A program made the translations under genes and the position numbers. Source: Xiphias gladius (lineage: Eukaryota; Chordata; Actinopteri; Istiophoriformes; Xiphiidae). From it: a stretch of DNA of 64,000 nucleotides. The notes below the pieces were generated by a model. That model was not told the origin of the DNA. It searched no databases and saw only the letters and a list, made by a program, of their open reading frames with translations. The stretch spans positions 22,711,001-22,775,000 of the forward strand of contig NC_053400.1 of assembly GCF_016859285.1 (NCBI RefSeq), given 5' to 3'. Below are positions 11,656 to 25,027 of the stretch, in pieces (the stretch's first letter is position 1; each line of letters begins with the position of its first letter).

Positions 11656-13204
11656 TCATGGGTTTTAATTAAGGAAAGAAATGCGTATTCAGAATGTTGA
11701 AAAGTATAGAAATTACAGACTAGCCTTATGTGAAAACCAACCCTGCACGCTCTCTTTGTCTTTCTCCATGCACCCTACCTTGTGTTATACTCCAGTTGAG
11801 TCTAGTGTATTAGACACTAGTTATCGTTCTGTGGCAGGTAGATGCGAAAAGTGCCTTTCTTAGCAGCCAACTGTAAATAGCAGCTGGAAGCATCTGTCAC
11901 CTACTGTCCAGCTGCTACAGCCACATGGACAGTAGTCACATACCTACACAAACATACCACGGGACCTTAAATTGTGGTTACATTTTTCAAGATTTTTTTT
12001 CTAAATGCTGTGTGCTGTTTGATTTATTTGATTTGCTTTTCTCGTCAGAGTCTCACAAAACCAAACAAAGACACAACCGATTTAATACAGTAGCACAATG
12101 GCTCCAGGCTCCGTAAATGAATTCCAGAAAAGTTTGAGATGAACTTGCAAACAATGTATAACTCAGTATCTCTCAAACTGAGTACATGCATATCAAAATG
12201 AACCTGAATATTGTTTTACATCATCTATGGAGTGTTCTTTGTGTTCCTTTTGTCTGGGCCTGTCAACATTTGTTTAACTGTGGAGGACTCTAAAGTGCTG
12301 TGGCAGATCATCATCCCAGCTTTTCATGTATAGTTACGTCACAGAGCGGGAAAAAGAGAGATTTTTCTTAATTCAAATTTGCAACAAATAAGCATTTACA
12401 ACCTTAACCATTAAGAATTTCTGCATTTTTTCGAGTTTTACCACCATAACTAAGAACATTGCAGACATTTTTCCCCTTACAGAAAACAATGATCACTTGT
12501 AAAATAACACTAGCTCTCCTATCCAGGCAGGCTTCGTATGAATTATACCATGTTAAGGCAATGCCATTTCCCACAGATTCCCATATATGCCATTAATTTA
12601 CTTTATCATTTGCAAAGATGGTCATTCTGTGCAAGGGTCATTTTGTATAAAAGACTAAATTCCAGCTGATGTTTTCAGGATGAGGCAAGCAAAACTCATA
12701 AAAAAGGAATCCCTCCAGCCTGGATACACAGCAGATACACATATAAACAGACCCATCCCCCAACAAACATAACCAAGTTGAGCTCACAGTCTTTTCAGCC
12801 TCACAGTGCTTGGTGTAGTTATTATTCACCATTTTAGATATTAAATTGCGTGTGCACTTGCTTATAAAAGTATTTTTGGGGTCTGCATTTGTGTATGTGT
12901 GTCCCTGAAAGAGAAACTGAAGTGAAGGTGCTGGACAAAAGAACTGAGATGGGAAGTGTGGGTTAGAGGAAGGGTGGGTGGGTTTTGGGGTTGGGGGGAG
13001 GGGGTATCTTATTGTATTAGAGTAACAAGGACTTCAAACTGGCTCCTCCTTCAGATTCACTTTCAGAGAATCACTAGGAAAGTGTTGGGACCTCCTTCTG
13101 TTGCTGACCCCCTGCTCGCCTCATTAAATCCCTTAACTCTGTCACAGATTCTTCCCAACACACACATACACAAACATACACACGCACATATGTGCACTCA
13201 CACA

Positions 13205-13206
<2 letters not shown>

Positions 13207-13239
<33 letters not shown>
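13207..13239. repeat. (CA)n microsatellite
   Basis: About 16 CA units, preceded by imperfect CA-rich sequence from 13158. Confidence 0.9.
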
Positions 13240-13241
<2 letters not shown>

Positions 13242-15272
13242 TTAATGCAAACAGTGCCCTGTGCCTCCATCCCCCATGATGCCCCTGGCCCACGGCAAAG
13301 CCATATGTCCACCACACAAGCACTGGCAGCCCCTCAATGCTTCGCACTCAGCGCACACACTTCAACCTACTGCAACATGTGAGAAAGACCCTGCAGAATG
13401 ACATGCAGGCAACTACAAAACACCCGAGGCGTTTCTGAAAGATGGGGATTCAATTGTTCCCACTGTTTCTGCATAGAAACTGTTTCTGTATAGAAACAGT
13501 CCTAAAATTGAGAACCATTACCAAGCACAATGTGATGTAACTGTTGTCCAGTGAAAACTTCCTACATATTGAACTGGTTTGGTAATTCATTTTTCACTTC
13601 ATTTAATGGATTACATATTCCATTTTATTCCATTTGGGCATTTCTACATTTTTATTTTCAGGGCAGTGCTTATGAAGTCTTTGTTTTTCAAAAATTTATG
13701 GTAGCTGATACAACTTTTTTTTCAAAGTTTTTTTTTTTTTTTTTTACCTGATAGCAAAAAGATGTCAGCCTCACATACTGTATATGCTGTGGAAAATATT
13801 TTTAAGTATTTTGGAGTAAACAACATGAAATTTCACGCTGAAGAAAAGATGGGCTCTCGTTGCCTTTCACCTCTATTTTACACAGAAAGAAATCAATAAA
13901 CTGCCATATGTGGTTTATAAATGCTTGACAAGCCCATGGTGTTGCTGTAATGTGTAACCTAGCCAGTTCTACTGCCCTTTAATGTTACATGTTACACCTT
14001 ATGTGCAGGTTGCACTCAGTGAGAATCACTACAGTCTCTAATGGGTTACTGGGTGTAGCAGGTAATCATTTGATTGTTGATTTTCAACAATCTAGGTCAT
14101 GGCAACCATTGACAAGAGTCCAGTAAAGTACATTCCTAACATCCAGGATCTTGTTCTAAAGTGGGATGAAGTTCCTCTTTTTTTTTTTTTTTTTTTTTAC
14201 AGTAAGTTCACTCTACTTTAAACCTTGTGATCAGTTCAGGGTTGCAGCCTCGTATTTCACAAATGACCATAACATGTCAAATTGCAGATACATTTGTGAT
14301 GCGTGCATGGCTTGCAGGTATGGTGCTTGCTTTGCTACGTGAAATGTGTCAGCATTAACTTGAGAAGAAATTATCTCAGTGTTGCAAATCATGGCTTGCA
14401 TGCTGTAAATTTGGTGAAATGGACCCCATGTCTTTAACATTCTTAAACTAGATGATGATGGGAAATAATCTGGTCTTTTGAGTATAAGAGAAAATTTTTA
14501 TACCAAGATAAAACAGAAATCCTACTGGATTTAACTGTACACTGTTTTACTCTGTAATAAACTTATCAAATCTTATCAGACATCAGAGAATCTACTTTGT
14601 GAAATGGGAAGAAAAGATAAGAGGGGGGAGAAATAAAGGGATGAAAAAGGACTCTTAGCTCTATGTTCAGTTAGTCTTTTTCACAAAGATGAGAACTGAC
14701 AAGCTGGCTGTGAACATTTTGACAGTGCAGTAAACATGGCAATGTCAAATGAAGACATACACATCATGAGATTGTTTTTTTTAACTGCCTAGTTAAATAC
14801 AGACTAAATCTGAGATTGAAAACTAAACAGTGATAACAGCATAGTGATAACTGACAGTGGAAGTAAGAAAATTAGATATTTTTTGAGGTAGAAAGATGGA
14901 TGCACACATAGAGAAATGATAGGAGGAAAGGAAGGATTAAGTATTCTATGAAGAAGGGTCTCCCTCCCCTTCACTGGACTGCTCTGTCCTCTGGCAAACC
15001 AGCCCAGCGAGCGACTGGAACAGGTAGAGCCAGCCGAGTGACTCAGCACCGGGCACTGGAACGTGACCCAGATCCACCACTGCTGTGCATTTCTGATGGA
15101 GAAGTGTCAGGCAAAGCAGGTCAGGGCCTGCCATCACTCCAAACTCTCACTGACATTCAGGGACAAGGAAGGAACAGCCTCCCTGGCACTACTTAGCCAG
15201 AAAGCCAACTCAGCTGATGCTCAAGGGGAAAGCAGAGAGGGAGTGAGGTGGGAGGAGAGCTGCACTGTGTGC

Positions 15273-15276
<4 letters not shown>

Positions 15277-15306
<30 letters not shown>
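15277..15306. repeat. (GT)15 microsatellite
   Basis: Preceded by GTGCGTGC imperfect units. Confidence 0.9.
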
Positions 15307-15307
<1 letters not shown>

Positions 15308-15980
15308 TATGCATGCATGAAACTCTTAAAGAGGTAACCTCCCAGAACGGTTCCCAATAAGTTTCTTTCCAAAAAATAACAATAAGTTATCCTTCCTAAT
15401 TTTGCTGTATGCCTGCAAGTACAAGCTGCTGACTTTCTCCTGACCCTTACTGCATTGCTTATTGAACACGGAGGCTTAAGGAAAATGATAAGATTACACG
15501 TGTGCATGTGCAAGAGTAGCGGGCATGCAGCATTATTCACAGCATACAAACATTGTATGTATGCACACCGTGTAATTTCACACTACTATGAGATTACAGC
15601 TAATTAACCTGCTTAACTGTTAATAAGATCTTATTGCAGGAAACTCTACAAACAACGTTCTATTGTTCAGAGCAGTGGACGCAGCCTGCTGCAGGACAAG
15701 GAATGTAAAACACTCCTTTGAGATGAGACGTCCCTATGTTTTTCTTCAAAGCGGGCCTGTAAGAGGGGAAGGGGTGAGGAGGCGGGGGCTTGTAGTGGGA
15801 GAGTGAAGGCAGACAGAGACTGCAGAGAGCAGAGGTGGACTACAGAACTATTCCTTGACGATTTCTTGTGCTGGAAATAAATCACAAAAGAAAAAAATTG
15901 TCTCTTTTGAAGAATACCTTAAGATAGCTATGTATGGTTAATATGTGAGGGCCAATGTGGCATCCTGGAGGTAATAATTT

Positions 15981-16240
15981 CAAAGGAACAGTTCGACATT
16001 TTGAAAAATACACATATTCACTGTCTTGCCATGAGTCAGATGAGAGATTTTGATGCCATTTTCATGTCTGTGTGATAATTATATAACCAAACCAAGCAGC
16101 AACTTAGCTTACCATAGAGACTGCAAAAAGGGTGAAACCGCTAGCCTGGCTCAGCCAAAAGGTAACAAAATCTCCCTGCCAGCACCCATAAAATCAGTAA
16201 TAATTCTCGTTGGCCAGGAATTGAAAACAGCAAGTATGAC
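15981..16240. mobile_element. MITE family B, copy 1 (decayed)
   Basis: Opens with AAAGGAACAGTTCGACATTT and contains GCTAGCCTGGCTCAGCC and AAAGGTAACAAAATC blocks. The same motif order recurs at 16412-16690 and, in part, at 54682-54917. No open frame. Confidence 0.6.
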
Positions 16241-16411
16241 AGGCCAGAGTTGAAGCAAGCACTTTGATGGATGTTTACATGTGTTGTATCTGTTTTCCCA
16301 TTGATGTACATCCCCTTACTTCAACCTGAACACAACCTTACCCAAACCCAAACCAGTTATCTTTGCAACTAACCATAACCTAACCTAAGCCCTACTCCCA
16401 ACCAAAATTAT

Positions 16412-16690
16412 CCTTTAAACGAATTGTTTGACATTTTGGGAAATGCACTCAACCTGCTCTCCTGCAGAGATTTAGAGATTGATGCCCTCTAATACTTGCA
16501 CAGTTAATAAGAAGCTACAGCTAGCCTGGCTCTGTCTCAAAGTAATACAACCTGCTGAAGCAGAACCTCTAAACACAGTAATTAATCCATTTTTATCTTG
16601 TTTTCTTAATCCGTACAGAAACAAAAGTGTAAAAAAAACAACAAGTTGCATTTGATCTGTCATCCCTGGCCTTCCCGGAAGTAGCGGAAT
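16412..16690. mobile_element. MITE family B, copy 2 (decayed, same orientation as copy 1)
   Basis: Opens CCTTTAAACGAATTGTTTGA then CATTTTGGGAAATGCAC, with GCTAGCCTGGCTCTGTC and AATCCGTACAGAAAC blocks. It lies about 170 bp after copy 1. The spacer between them carries degenerate AACCCTAAC-like motifs. Confidence 0.6.
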
Positions 16691-19600
16691 ACAATACCTC
16701 ATTACAAATCAACTTATGTGACAATATATTACTGATTTCAGGCTGTTCTTAAATGATATTTACACATCCTATGGTATTTTTCAACCTTGAGAGGGGATGA
16801 GAAAGGGCTGTACAGAGTCAGGGAGATGGGGAGGCTGTGGAAACATGGTAACTGTTACATCAGTAGCCCAGATGGACTTTTCATCATGTGCGTGTTTGTG
16901 GCTTTGCAGCTGTGTATCTGATATTTTGTCCAGTGTGATACTGTATATTTTCTGCTTGTTCACAGAGAATTCTGAGCTGAATTGGTGTGCGTGTTTGTGT
17001 GTGCTTGCATTAGATAATATTCTCAAAGCCACAGACATCTTCCCCAGTTCTCTGCCAGGTCTCAGTCTCCCCACATGGCAGTGCAACTCTCCTCTTGAAT
17101 CTGATTGCACCGCACACCCCCTACTGTCTAATGAGAGGATTAGACTCCACATATTTGTTACAAGCCTCTGTTGAGGTTACCCCTTCCTCCCCCTCCCTCT
17201 GCCTCCTCCTCCACTCTGTCAGGAACAGTGTATGCGTTTATGGGTCTCTGTGGTTTAATAGAGTATCTCCTGGCCTGCTGACACATGCAAAGCACATCCA
17301 CGCATGCGCAAACACAACCTCTAAACGCCTACATATGCCCACACATGTGGGCACATAAACTCATGTGTACACACATATTTATGCTCAAAGTGTTTTGCTT
17401 TTAAATAACCACAGTGCAGTAAATGGAGGGGCCTCTGTTTTACTCTCACAAGTTGATTGTTCTCTGTAGTCTGTTGTGAGTGTTATGTGATTGTGTGATG
17501 AACAGAGAGGATCTAAGGATGATCAGCACCGTCCTTCCTATTTGTGGATAAAAGATATAAAGCTGAATCAGACCTGCCAGTATAATTATAGGCAGGACTC
17601 TGAAGAATGCTGTGATCTGAACCGAGCCTGACACCATGTATAGGACCCCATGCAGCTGATTTACCCACTCCCAGAGTGTTTATATGTGCATGTGTGCATG
17701 TGTGTGTGTGGCGGGGATTTTGACCTTGATGTTACAGATGCCGTTTGTTATAAATGACACCGTTTCCACCGTCTTTCCAGCATCGTGCAATGTAAAAACA
17801 ACAAACAGCAGAACACAAATGTTGCTCATTATCAGACTGATTACTGGAAACTGATGCTGCAGTAATACAGCTGCATTACTCTAAAATACCTTTATAACCC
17901 ACTTTCTCATTGCACACTCCAAAGCCCACGAGTGGGCATGTGTTTCTCAGGCTTACCATATACAGCCCAGGGTGTGCTGTGCTCTCCTTCATCCAGAACA
18001 GAAAGGGGCCATGTCACTTATCTGAGGAATTCACCCTGAAGATTTCTTTTTCATAAACACTCCCCTGTGGAGCACATCTCTCCCTCACACAGTTTCTTTC
18101 TTTCGCTTACATGTACGCACAACCCTACACGGTGTACTAAAAGCTTGCTTTAAGAATAGCAGACACCAAAATTTATCCAAGAGGATGCATAGGTAAAACA
18201 ATATCCATCATACAAAATCCTACACGGTCCACAAACACCACCTGGAACTTCCATAAGCTGCTCACATTGCTGACATAGTTCTCTGTCTTCGTGTTTTCAA
18301 TGTCATGGCTCCACAAAACAGGTGGCCCTCATTAATGCTTGCCTTGAAAAATGAGTGGAGACAAAAAGTAACACATGCAAGCGTCTCTCACAATGTGTTT
18401 ATGTGGTTTATGACAGTGGAGGGTTTTTTTTTTTTTGCTCTTCCCTCCAAGTCATGAGAAAGACACCAGATCTGCAGAAATTCCACTGCAAACCTCTTCT
18501 CCCACTGCTACACATCTCTCCTTGTCTCAGGATTCACAGGAACTGACAATGGTCTGTTGGGGTTGGGAAATGATTTGTCTCTACCTCACTACAGTAGATC
18601 TGTATCTGACAAAAGCATAAAACATACACAGACATGGCAGCACAGAGAAAGGATGTGTTTTACTCCAGAGTGGAATTCCAGCCGCCTTGTTTGATCTCGG
18701 GGATGAGGAGAATGTCAGAGTACGACGACAGAGATAAGAATGGCACCTGGAGAATGTACTCTGGAGCACACTCGTGTACTTCTGAAGTAAATGACCGCTA
18801 GAAATGAGCCAACCTACTTTCACATACAATACTGTTACAGACCTTTCTTCGTAGCCCTGTTAAAGATAGATAGACATATAGATTGATAGACAGATATTTG
18901 ACTGCCTGTGTGTGTATTGTTCATCTCCTTGAGTGTGCACAACATGCGCACGTGTGCATGATGGTGTATTTTGCGCATACACTGATGTGTGTGTGCGCCT
19001 GTAAGTGTGCATTTAAGGAGTGTAATGCGACACCCAGGTCTCATGGGGGAAACTGAAGGTCTGACCCCATCTGGAGATGCCGACTTCCAGACTCTCTGAA
19101 GGCATGGCTGCTAATGGAACATGAATCCAGATGAACAGTTGGTAGATGTGTACAGACAATAAGCCAATTAACCCTCTGCCTGCAGCAACGCCACCCCAAA
19201 TAAAAATACTAGGCAATCAAAGAAAGCGGTTACGCCAAAGTGTATGAGAGGAGGTGAATGACATCAATATATATTCCCGAATCAGTGTATAGTTCAGAGC
19301 ATAATGTGATTGAGATTTGATTAATTATACCTTTTTCATAGCAGACATTTTGACCTCTCACAGCAGGAAAAGCACAGGTGTTACGGAGGCTAACTCCGAA
19401 ATATAGTTTCTGTCTCTGTCCTGGTCTTACCCATTCAGATTACCAGTACAGTCTATCATGGTCATGCAGTCACATTCAGCGTAATTGCATGTCAGATACT
19501 ATGTTGTACAGTTGCCCATTTTTCTCACACAGGTTCAAATCGCACAAAGACACACAACCACATGTGTCTGGGTTAAATTAAAAGTTCACCGCAAACAGAG

Positions 19601-20758
19601 ACATATATTATCTGACAATCCATATTTTCATCAGTATGAATTATTATATTTAGATGAATGTCAAGGTATGAGCTGTTTACCCAGCTCAACTCTACCTGAC
19701 TCACAATCAACACTGTCTGTCATCAAAAAGAAGTATATTTAGATGACAATAAGCTGAGAAATCTGGAGTTAACTATACAGTGTACTGATCTGATCCCACC
19801 TTGAACTGTGATTTTGCTTTGCTAGGCTGGGAAAGCAGCTCATACACACCCCGTAGCCTTTCTTCCCTGTTTGCTTGTATGTGTGCATGTGTATATAATG
19901 ACTTGTATACTGTATTTATATTGAATGTAAACTGGTGGATTTGATGCAATGGATTGCTCCTCAAATACCCTCCAGTTTTGGCAGAGGTCATGCTTATATA
20001 CCTCCTCTACCAGTGGACTGGACGCCAACTGTCATACGCAGTCTGTGTGTTACATGAACTCATTTACAATGCATCTGGAAAGCATATAACCATTAAGGTC
20101 AGGCAGTTGGGACACGGCTCCACCCTCACATACTCTGGCTGGCTTAGAGTGCACTGCTGTTGAGTGTACAAATCACAAATCCTGTGAACCAGCTGTAGAA
20201 CGCTAAGGTGTATAATGAAACGTATATAGGTTTATCCATTCCAAAGGTACAACTAATTTAGTTACATAATCCCCAAATAATGCTATTACAATAAACAATA
20301 AAAGATCTTCCCTCAACAGGTGAGTAGTTTGATTCTCTCCCACTCAGGCAAATAATATGTAAGTTTTATCATTTGTATGGTTTTGTAGTCACAAGGACTA
20401 TCTTGGTGACCAAACTGTCGCTGTTACTCTGTTGTTTGCTCTATGTCCACAAGGGTCTGTATGTATTGTACATATGCATTCCTCAGTCACAGTTCCATCT
20501 GTTTGTAGGAAGAATGGAGAGGCCCTCAGCAGACCCCTGAGAGGTTTAAAGTATGCCGGCCTCCCGCAGCCTCCCAGCAAACACACTGTAAACTCCACTC
20601 TGCTCCTGCAGGCCGGTTTTAATTCAGCCTGGGCCTCATGAGGAGGTGAACTAGTTGGATCGCAGCCAGGTAAATGGCTCAAACTAACAGCCATGAGCCA
20701 TCAGAAGCCATCACCCTCAACCTCCTCATGCCTTTGCCTCTCACTGCTTTCAGCCCCC

Positions 20759-20795
20759 TTTTACAAACATGCACTGCTAGTGCATGTTTGTAAAA
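20759..20795. repeat. Perfect 17-bp inverted repeat with a 3-nt loop
   Basis: TTTTACAAACATGCACT (20759-20775), loop GCT, then the exact reverse complement (20779-20795). It is a near-perfect palindrome in otherwise unremarkable DNA. Confidence 0.9.
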
Positions 20796-21419
20796 ATGCA
20801 ACCTTCTATCCTGTGACAGGGTGGGACAGGGAGACACACAACCCTCGTCCTTGTGGAGGATATAACCACCAATATTCTATCTTTACTGGGCAGTTTCCTT
20901 CATTCCCCTTAGCTGACTCATCCAGTCCCCGCCCCCCCTTCTCTCCTTTTATTGCTTGAAGCTTCCAATGAGAATCATTGTTGGCAGTGTGGTCCTTCCA
21001 CAGGCTGTGCTTCTGATTCACTGATTGATTTTAGCATTAGCACCTCCTCCTGACTCCCCCCAAAGAAACACACACAGACACACGTATCCATTGTCAGGCC
21101 TCTCCTGTCGCTTTAAGATAAAGCAGTTGCAAGCTGAGCCTGGAAGCTGAAGTCTTGATAACGCATGGATGGAACAGAGGAGGCAGAATATAGACGTGTG
21201 CACAAAAGTGTGGAAAAGGTTAATTTCACTATATAGTAAAAAAGATTTCTAAAGTTAATCTAACCTGAGGTTGAAGATTACAGAGCAGTGGATAACAATC
21301 CCTCATTAAAGTGACTATTATTGCTATTTTTATTATAATGTATCAAATGACAATGTGAAAACAATGTTACAATGTAAAAGGACTCACTCGTAGTGAGGAA
21401 CCTACAGAAAATCATCACC

Positions 21420-21915
21420 CAAATCTGCAGCTCCTCTCGGCTTTATGGGGCTTTATAGTGAGCTTCAGCTCATTGTTTGGATGTCCGGCCAGCAACTTTA
21501 CTGTTGGTTCCCTCCCACCACTCTCATAATGTTGTTTTTGGCCACAACAGGTAGCTGTTTTCAGCATTAAAGCTCTATAAACCCTCCGTACGCTACCTGC
21601 TCAACACCAAACAGCAGACCCACAGTTAGTGACCAGCTGGTGAATATAGTGGAGCATTTAGCAGCTAAAAAGGCAGATATGTGGAGATATCAGAGATAAA
21701 AGAGAGGGTTAATATTGGACTTAAATTCCCCAGGCGGCCAGAAACAACTTCAAATGAATGATAATGCCGCTCTGTAGCAGTCGGATGTGCAAATGAGTGA
21801 CTGTTTGCCATATCAACTTAAAAGGTGATTATACAGTATGGCAATGTGGTGTTCACAACTTGTTTCCACTTCTCCCAAGTGACTAAAAAAAAAAAAATCA
21901 GTTATTGCAGGTTTA
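21420..21915 (-). mobile_element. Interspersed repeat family C, copy 1 (reverse orientation)
   Basis: Read on the minus strand it runs from AAACCTGCAATAACTGATTT, through GTCCAATATTAACCCTCTC and GCTGCTAAATGCTCCA, to GGTAGCGTACGGAGGGTTTA. The same landmarks in the same order occur on the plus strand at about 54960-55440 and, more weakly, at about 57040-57440. No coding frame. Confidence 0.65.
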
Positions 21916-23578
21916 AAGTGAGACTATAACTTCTGACAGAAGATAAAAAAAACATTCATTCTTTTACAAATGAAAAGTTGAGCTCTAAAGCAATAAAACA
22001 AACCCTTGCTCAATTCAATTCACTCAGGGTTTTGTGCAGCTGCATTTTTACTTTGTCTGGTATGACCAGTATCTTGTAGCTAATGTTAGCAAACTTTAGA
22101 CAAATGCTGTGCAATTCTTCTCTGCTTGTGCTTCTGTTGCACTGTATTTTAGCATTTTAACTTTATACTGTAATGTCACTTGAGGGCACAGCCATTGCTG
22201 TTGAGCAGAAGTTACATATACTCACCTTAATACCAGAATCTTCTTGGCCATGCGGTTCTCATTCTCATTATTAATTTGAATCTTTAAATATATCAAAACT
22301 TTCCTAGCTTAAATATCTTTTCTAGACCGCGCTGCTTGTTAGTTATCTTGAGACCCAAAGAGGAACATGGTACTGTACTCAAGGTACTGTGTTATGGGAT
22401 TTGTGCTTTATAAGCCCTGACATGGCCAAGTCATGACCCGCAATCATGCGACAGCATTAGGCTAGATAAGCAAAGATCAGTTTAGTGTATGTTCCATGAC
22501 AGATTAAGAGAAATAATACACATTTGTAAGTACAGTGTGAAGCGAATTAGAAAAGAAAAGTAATAACCAAAGGATATAGGAATGATCAATTTGAAATGAA
22601 TAAATCAATTCAGATGAAACTGAAAGGAGAGTAAAGAAGTTAAGGGTTTAAAAAAAAAGATTTAAATAACAGATTTTCCTAGGAAAAGCAGGCCTGCCAT
22701 CGGTCATCTTTTGAAGTTCAAATGTGTGATTAACGGTTTATTTCTGTCTATTGGATCTAAGTGGAAAATAGCAACCAATTCATGAACCTTCTACTTGCTG
22801 AAACATGACACAGAGGCCCTTTTTACAGGAATATACACACAAAATGAAAACACTTGTTAGTAACTGCGACCTCATGGCCCCTCTACTGTCTTCAAGTCTT
22901 GTTAGAAAGAACCACAGATGAAGTAGATGTTGAATAGTATAAAAAGTACCAAAAAAAGTTACCAAATTATGTTTTGGAGTTCAAATGGGCTTAAAACCAG
23001 TGTGAATGCAATAGGACTAGTGATTACTAGTATGCAGTCTCAGAAGAAGGAAACTCAGCTTCTCAACTTAAGAAACAACAAGCTTTCCTCATAAACATCT
23101 CATGCAATTAAGGGATAAAATTACCAATAGCACGCAGTTAAAATAATATGAATGTTTAACTTGTTTTAAAGGAAATACTACTCCCTCAATGTTGTCTTTA
23201 TTTAAGAGGGGGACAATCAGACAGACCTGGTAGAAAGGGAAAAACCATACAACAGAGATAACGCTTGAAGAGGCAGATGTGAACAACTGTTCTACCTCTC
23301 ATGACCTTATGTACAGTATTTATTTGACTGAGCTTAAGTTTTTTTTTTTCTTCCAGTCGTTGGAGGGGCCACATCTCAATTTTACAAAAAGGAAAACTGT
23401 CTGCTTTGGACTAATAAACTTGGCACTGCTACATGATAATCTTAAGAGCCAGTGGGTGGATGGATGGACACATGATAATCTTTAAGAGGCAGTGGACAAA
23501 ATCCTCATTTAGGAAATGGCCAGAGTACCTCTTGGCAACCTGCTCTATCCTTCTCAGACAGAGGGAGACGGCGGGTGT

Positions 23579-23642
23579 GAGTGTGTGTGTGAGTGTGTGT
23601 GTGAGTGTGTGTGTGTGTGTGTGTGTGAGAGACAGAGAGAGA
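23579..23642. repeat. Compound GT/GA microsatellite
   Basis: (GTGTGTGTGA) units repeat three times, followed by pure GT and then GAGAGACAGAGAGAGA. Confidence 0.85.
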
Positions 23643-24847
23643 ATGTGAGGCAGATAGCTGTATGGGGAGAGCTGAGGGGGTGGATGGAGTCTTACAAGGA
23701 AAAGATCTGCTCAGGGCAAATTTCCACTCTGCACAAAGTCTGGGAAAAAAACAACAAATGAAAATCTTCACCCTGCCCAACAGTTACATCACAATGACCC
23801 TCAAAACATAGTTTTCTGACAGGGCTCTGTGCTGCATAATAGATCACACTCACTACGAAGATCAGTGTCCTGCGCATTTCAAGGCATCTCAGACAGAGCT
23901 ATTGAAAAACAACATATTGGTTGATAATTAACATTGCAAGTTTTTTGTTAACATCCTTCAACTAACTGCGTCAAATGCAGTCTGTGTCCAACGGTCAGCA
24001 CTCAGGAATTGGTCACTGAACAGTCATGCTAAATAAACTTGGAACTGCATGGTGACCTAAGGAAGGTAAAACATGGAAGAGTGCCCTCTAGTGTTGGATG
24101 AGATAATGTCACCACCTGCAACAAAACTCGTGTTGCATGTGAATCCTGCCAGGGGGCAAGTCACATTACAGGCATATCAAGACGCTCACATGCTTGTCAG
24201 CTAACATTTATTCTGGCTAAATAACTGTGTAATCCTTGTTTCACCTATTAAAGAAATCAACAAAACACGGTCGCTTAACTCTATGCATTTACCAGACTGT
24301 GTTTGAACAGTGACGAAACTGTGCAAGCTCAACAGTTGGCAGATAAGCAAGGGACAAATCATTTTGCACACTGTAAAAGACGTGTGCTGAATATGTGTTA
24401 ACTTCACCTTTGATATAAAAGTAAACAAATTCCGGTAAAATGTTGAAAGTTTTTATAGCAATGCATGAGAGTTAAAAGACTACATATGTTCAATTTTTTT
24501 TTCATTTTAAAACAAAAATCTCCCACCTGGTTCCAAACACAATACAATAAGAGCCAGTTGTGAGTTAAGTATACAAAGTGCTGCTACATTGTAATATATC
24601 ATCCATAAATGTGGAGTTTCACACATGAAGGCTTTTAATTTGCTAGTTTTCATTTCCAGCTTTGTTTAATGATGTCTGCTGAACACCAAAAATGTTTAAA
24701 GAAATCCTCTGTGGGTGCTGCCCTAATTTATTCCCCTGCAAGAGCTTTTGAGAAGAAAGCAAGGCTTTATGATCAACAGAAGATTTAGTCTCAACAAACT
24801 TGACTTTTGATCTCCATGAGAAATAGTTTTAGGTTTAAGTGCACACA

Positions 24848-24853
24848 TTTATT
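24848..24853 (-). terminator. Candidate polyadenylation signal for nae1
   Basis: TTTATT on the plus strand is AATAAA on the minus strand, about 175 bp past the nae1 stop codon. This is a hexamer match only. Confidence 0.35.
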
Positions 24854-25027
24854 CAGTAATTCCATTAAAATGTGATAAAAATGCAATCTTTCTTCCCTCT
24901 TTCAAAACGTCTTGCGCAGTTTACAGTTTGGATTTAAGAGAGCCAGTTGGTACAGTAAATGCCTCTATCATTCTTGCCCTATTTTCTCTGATATATCTGT
25001 AAGAAAACTCAGGATCAGTGACTGAAT

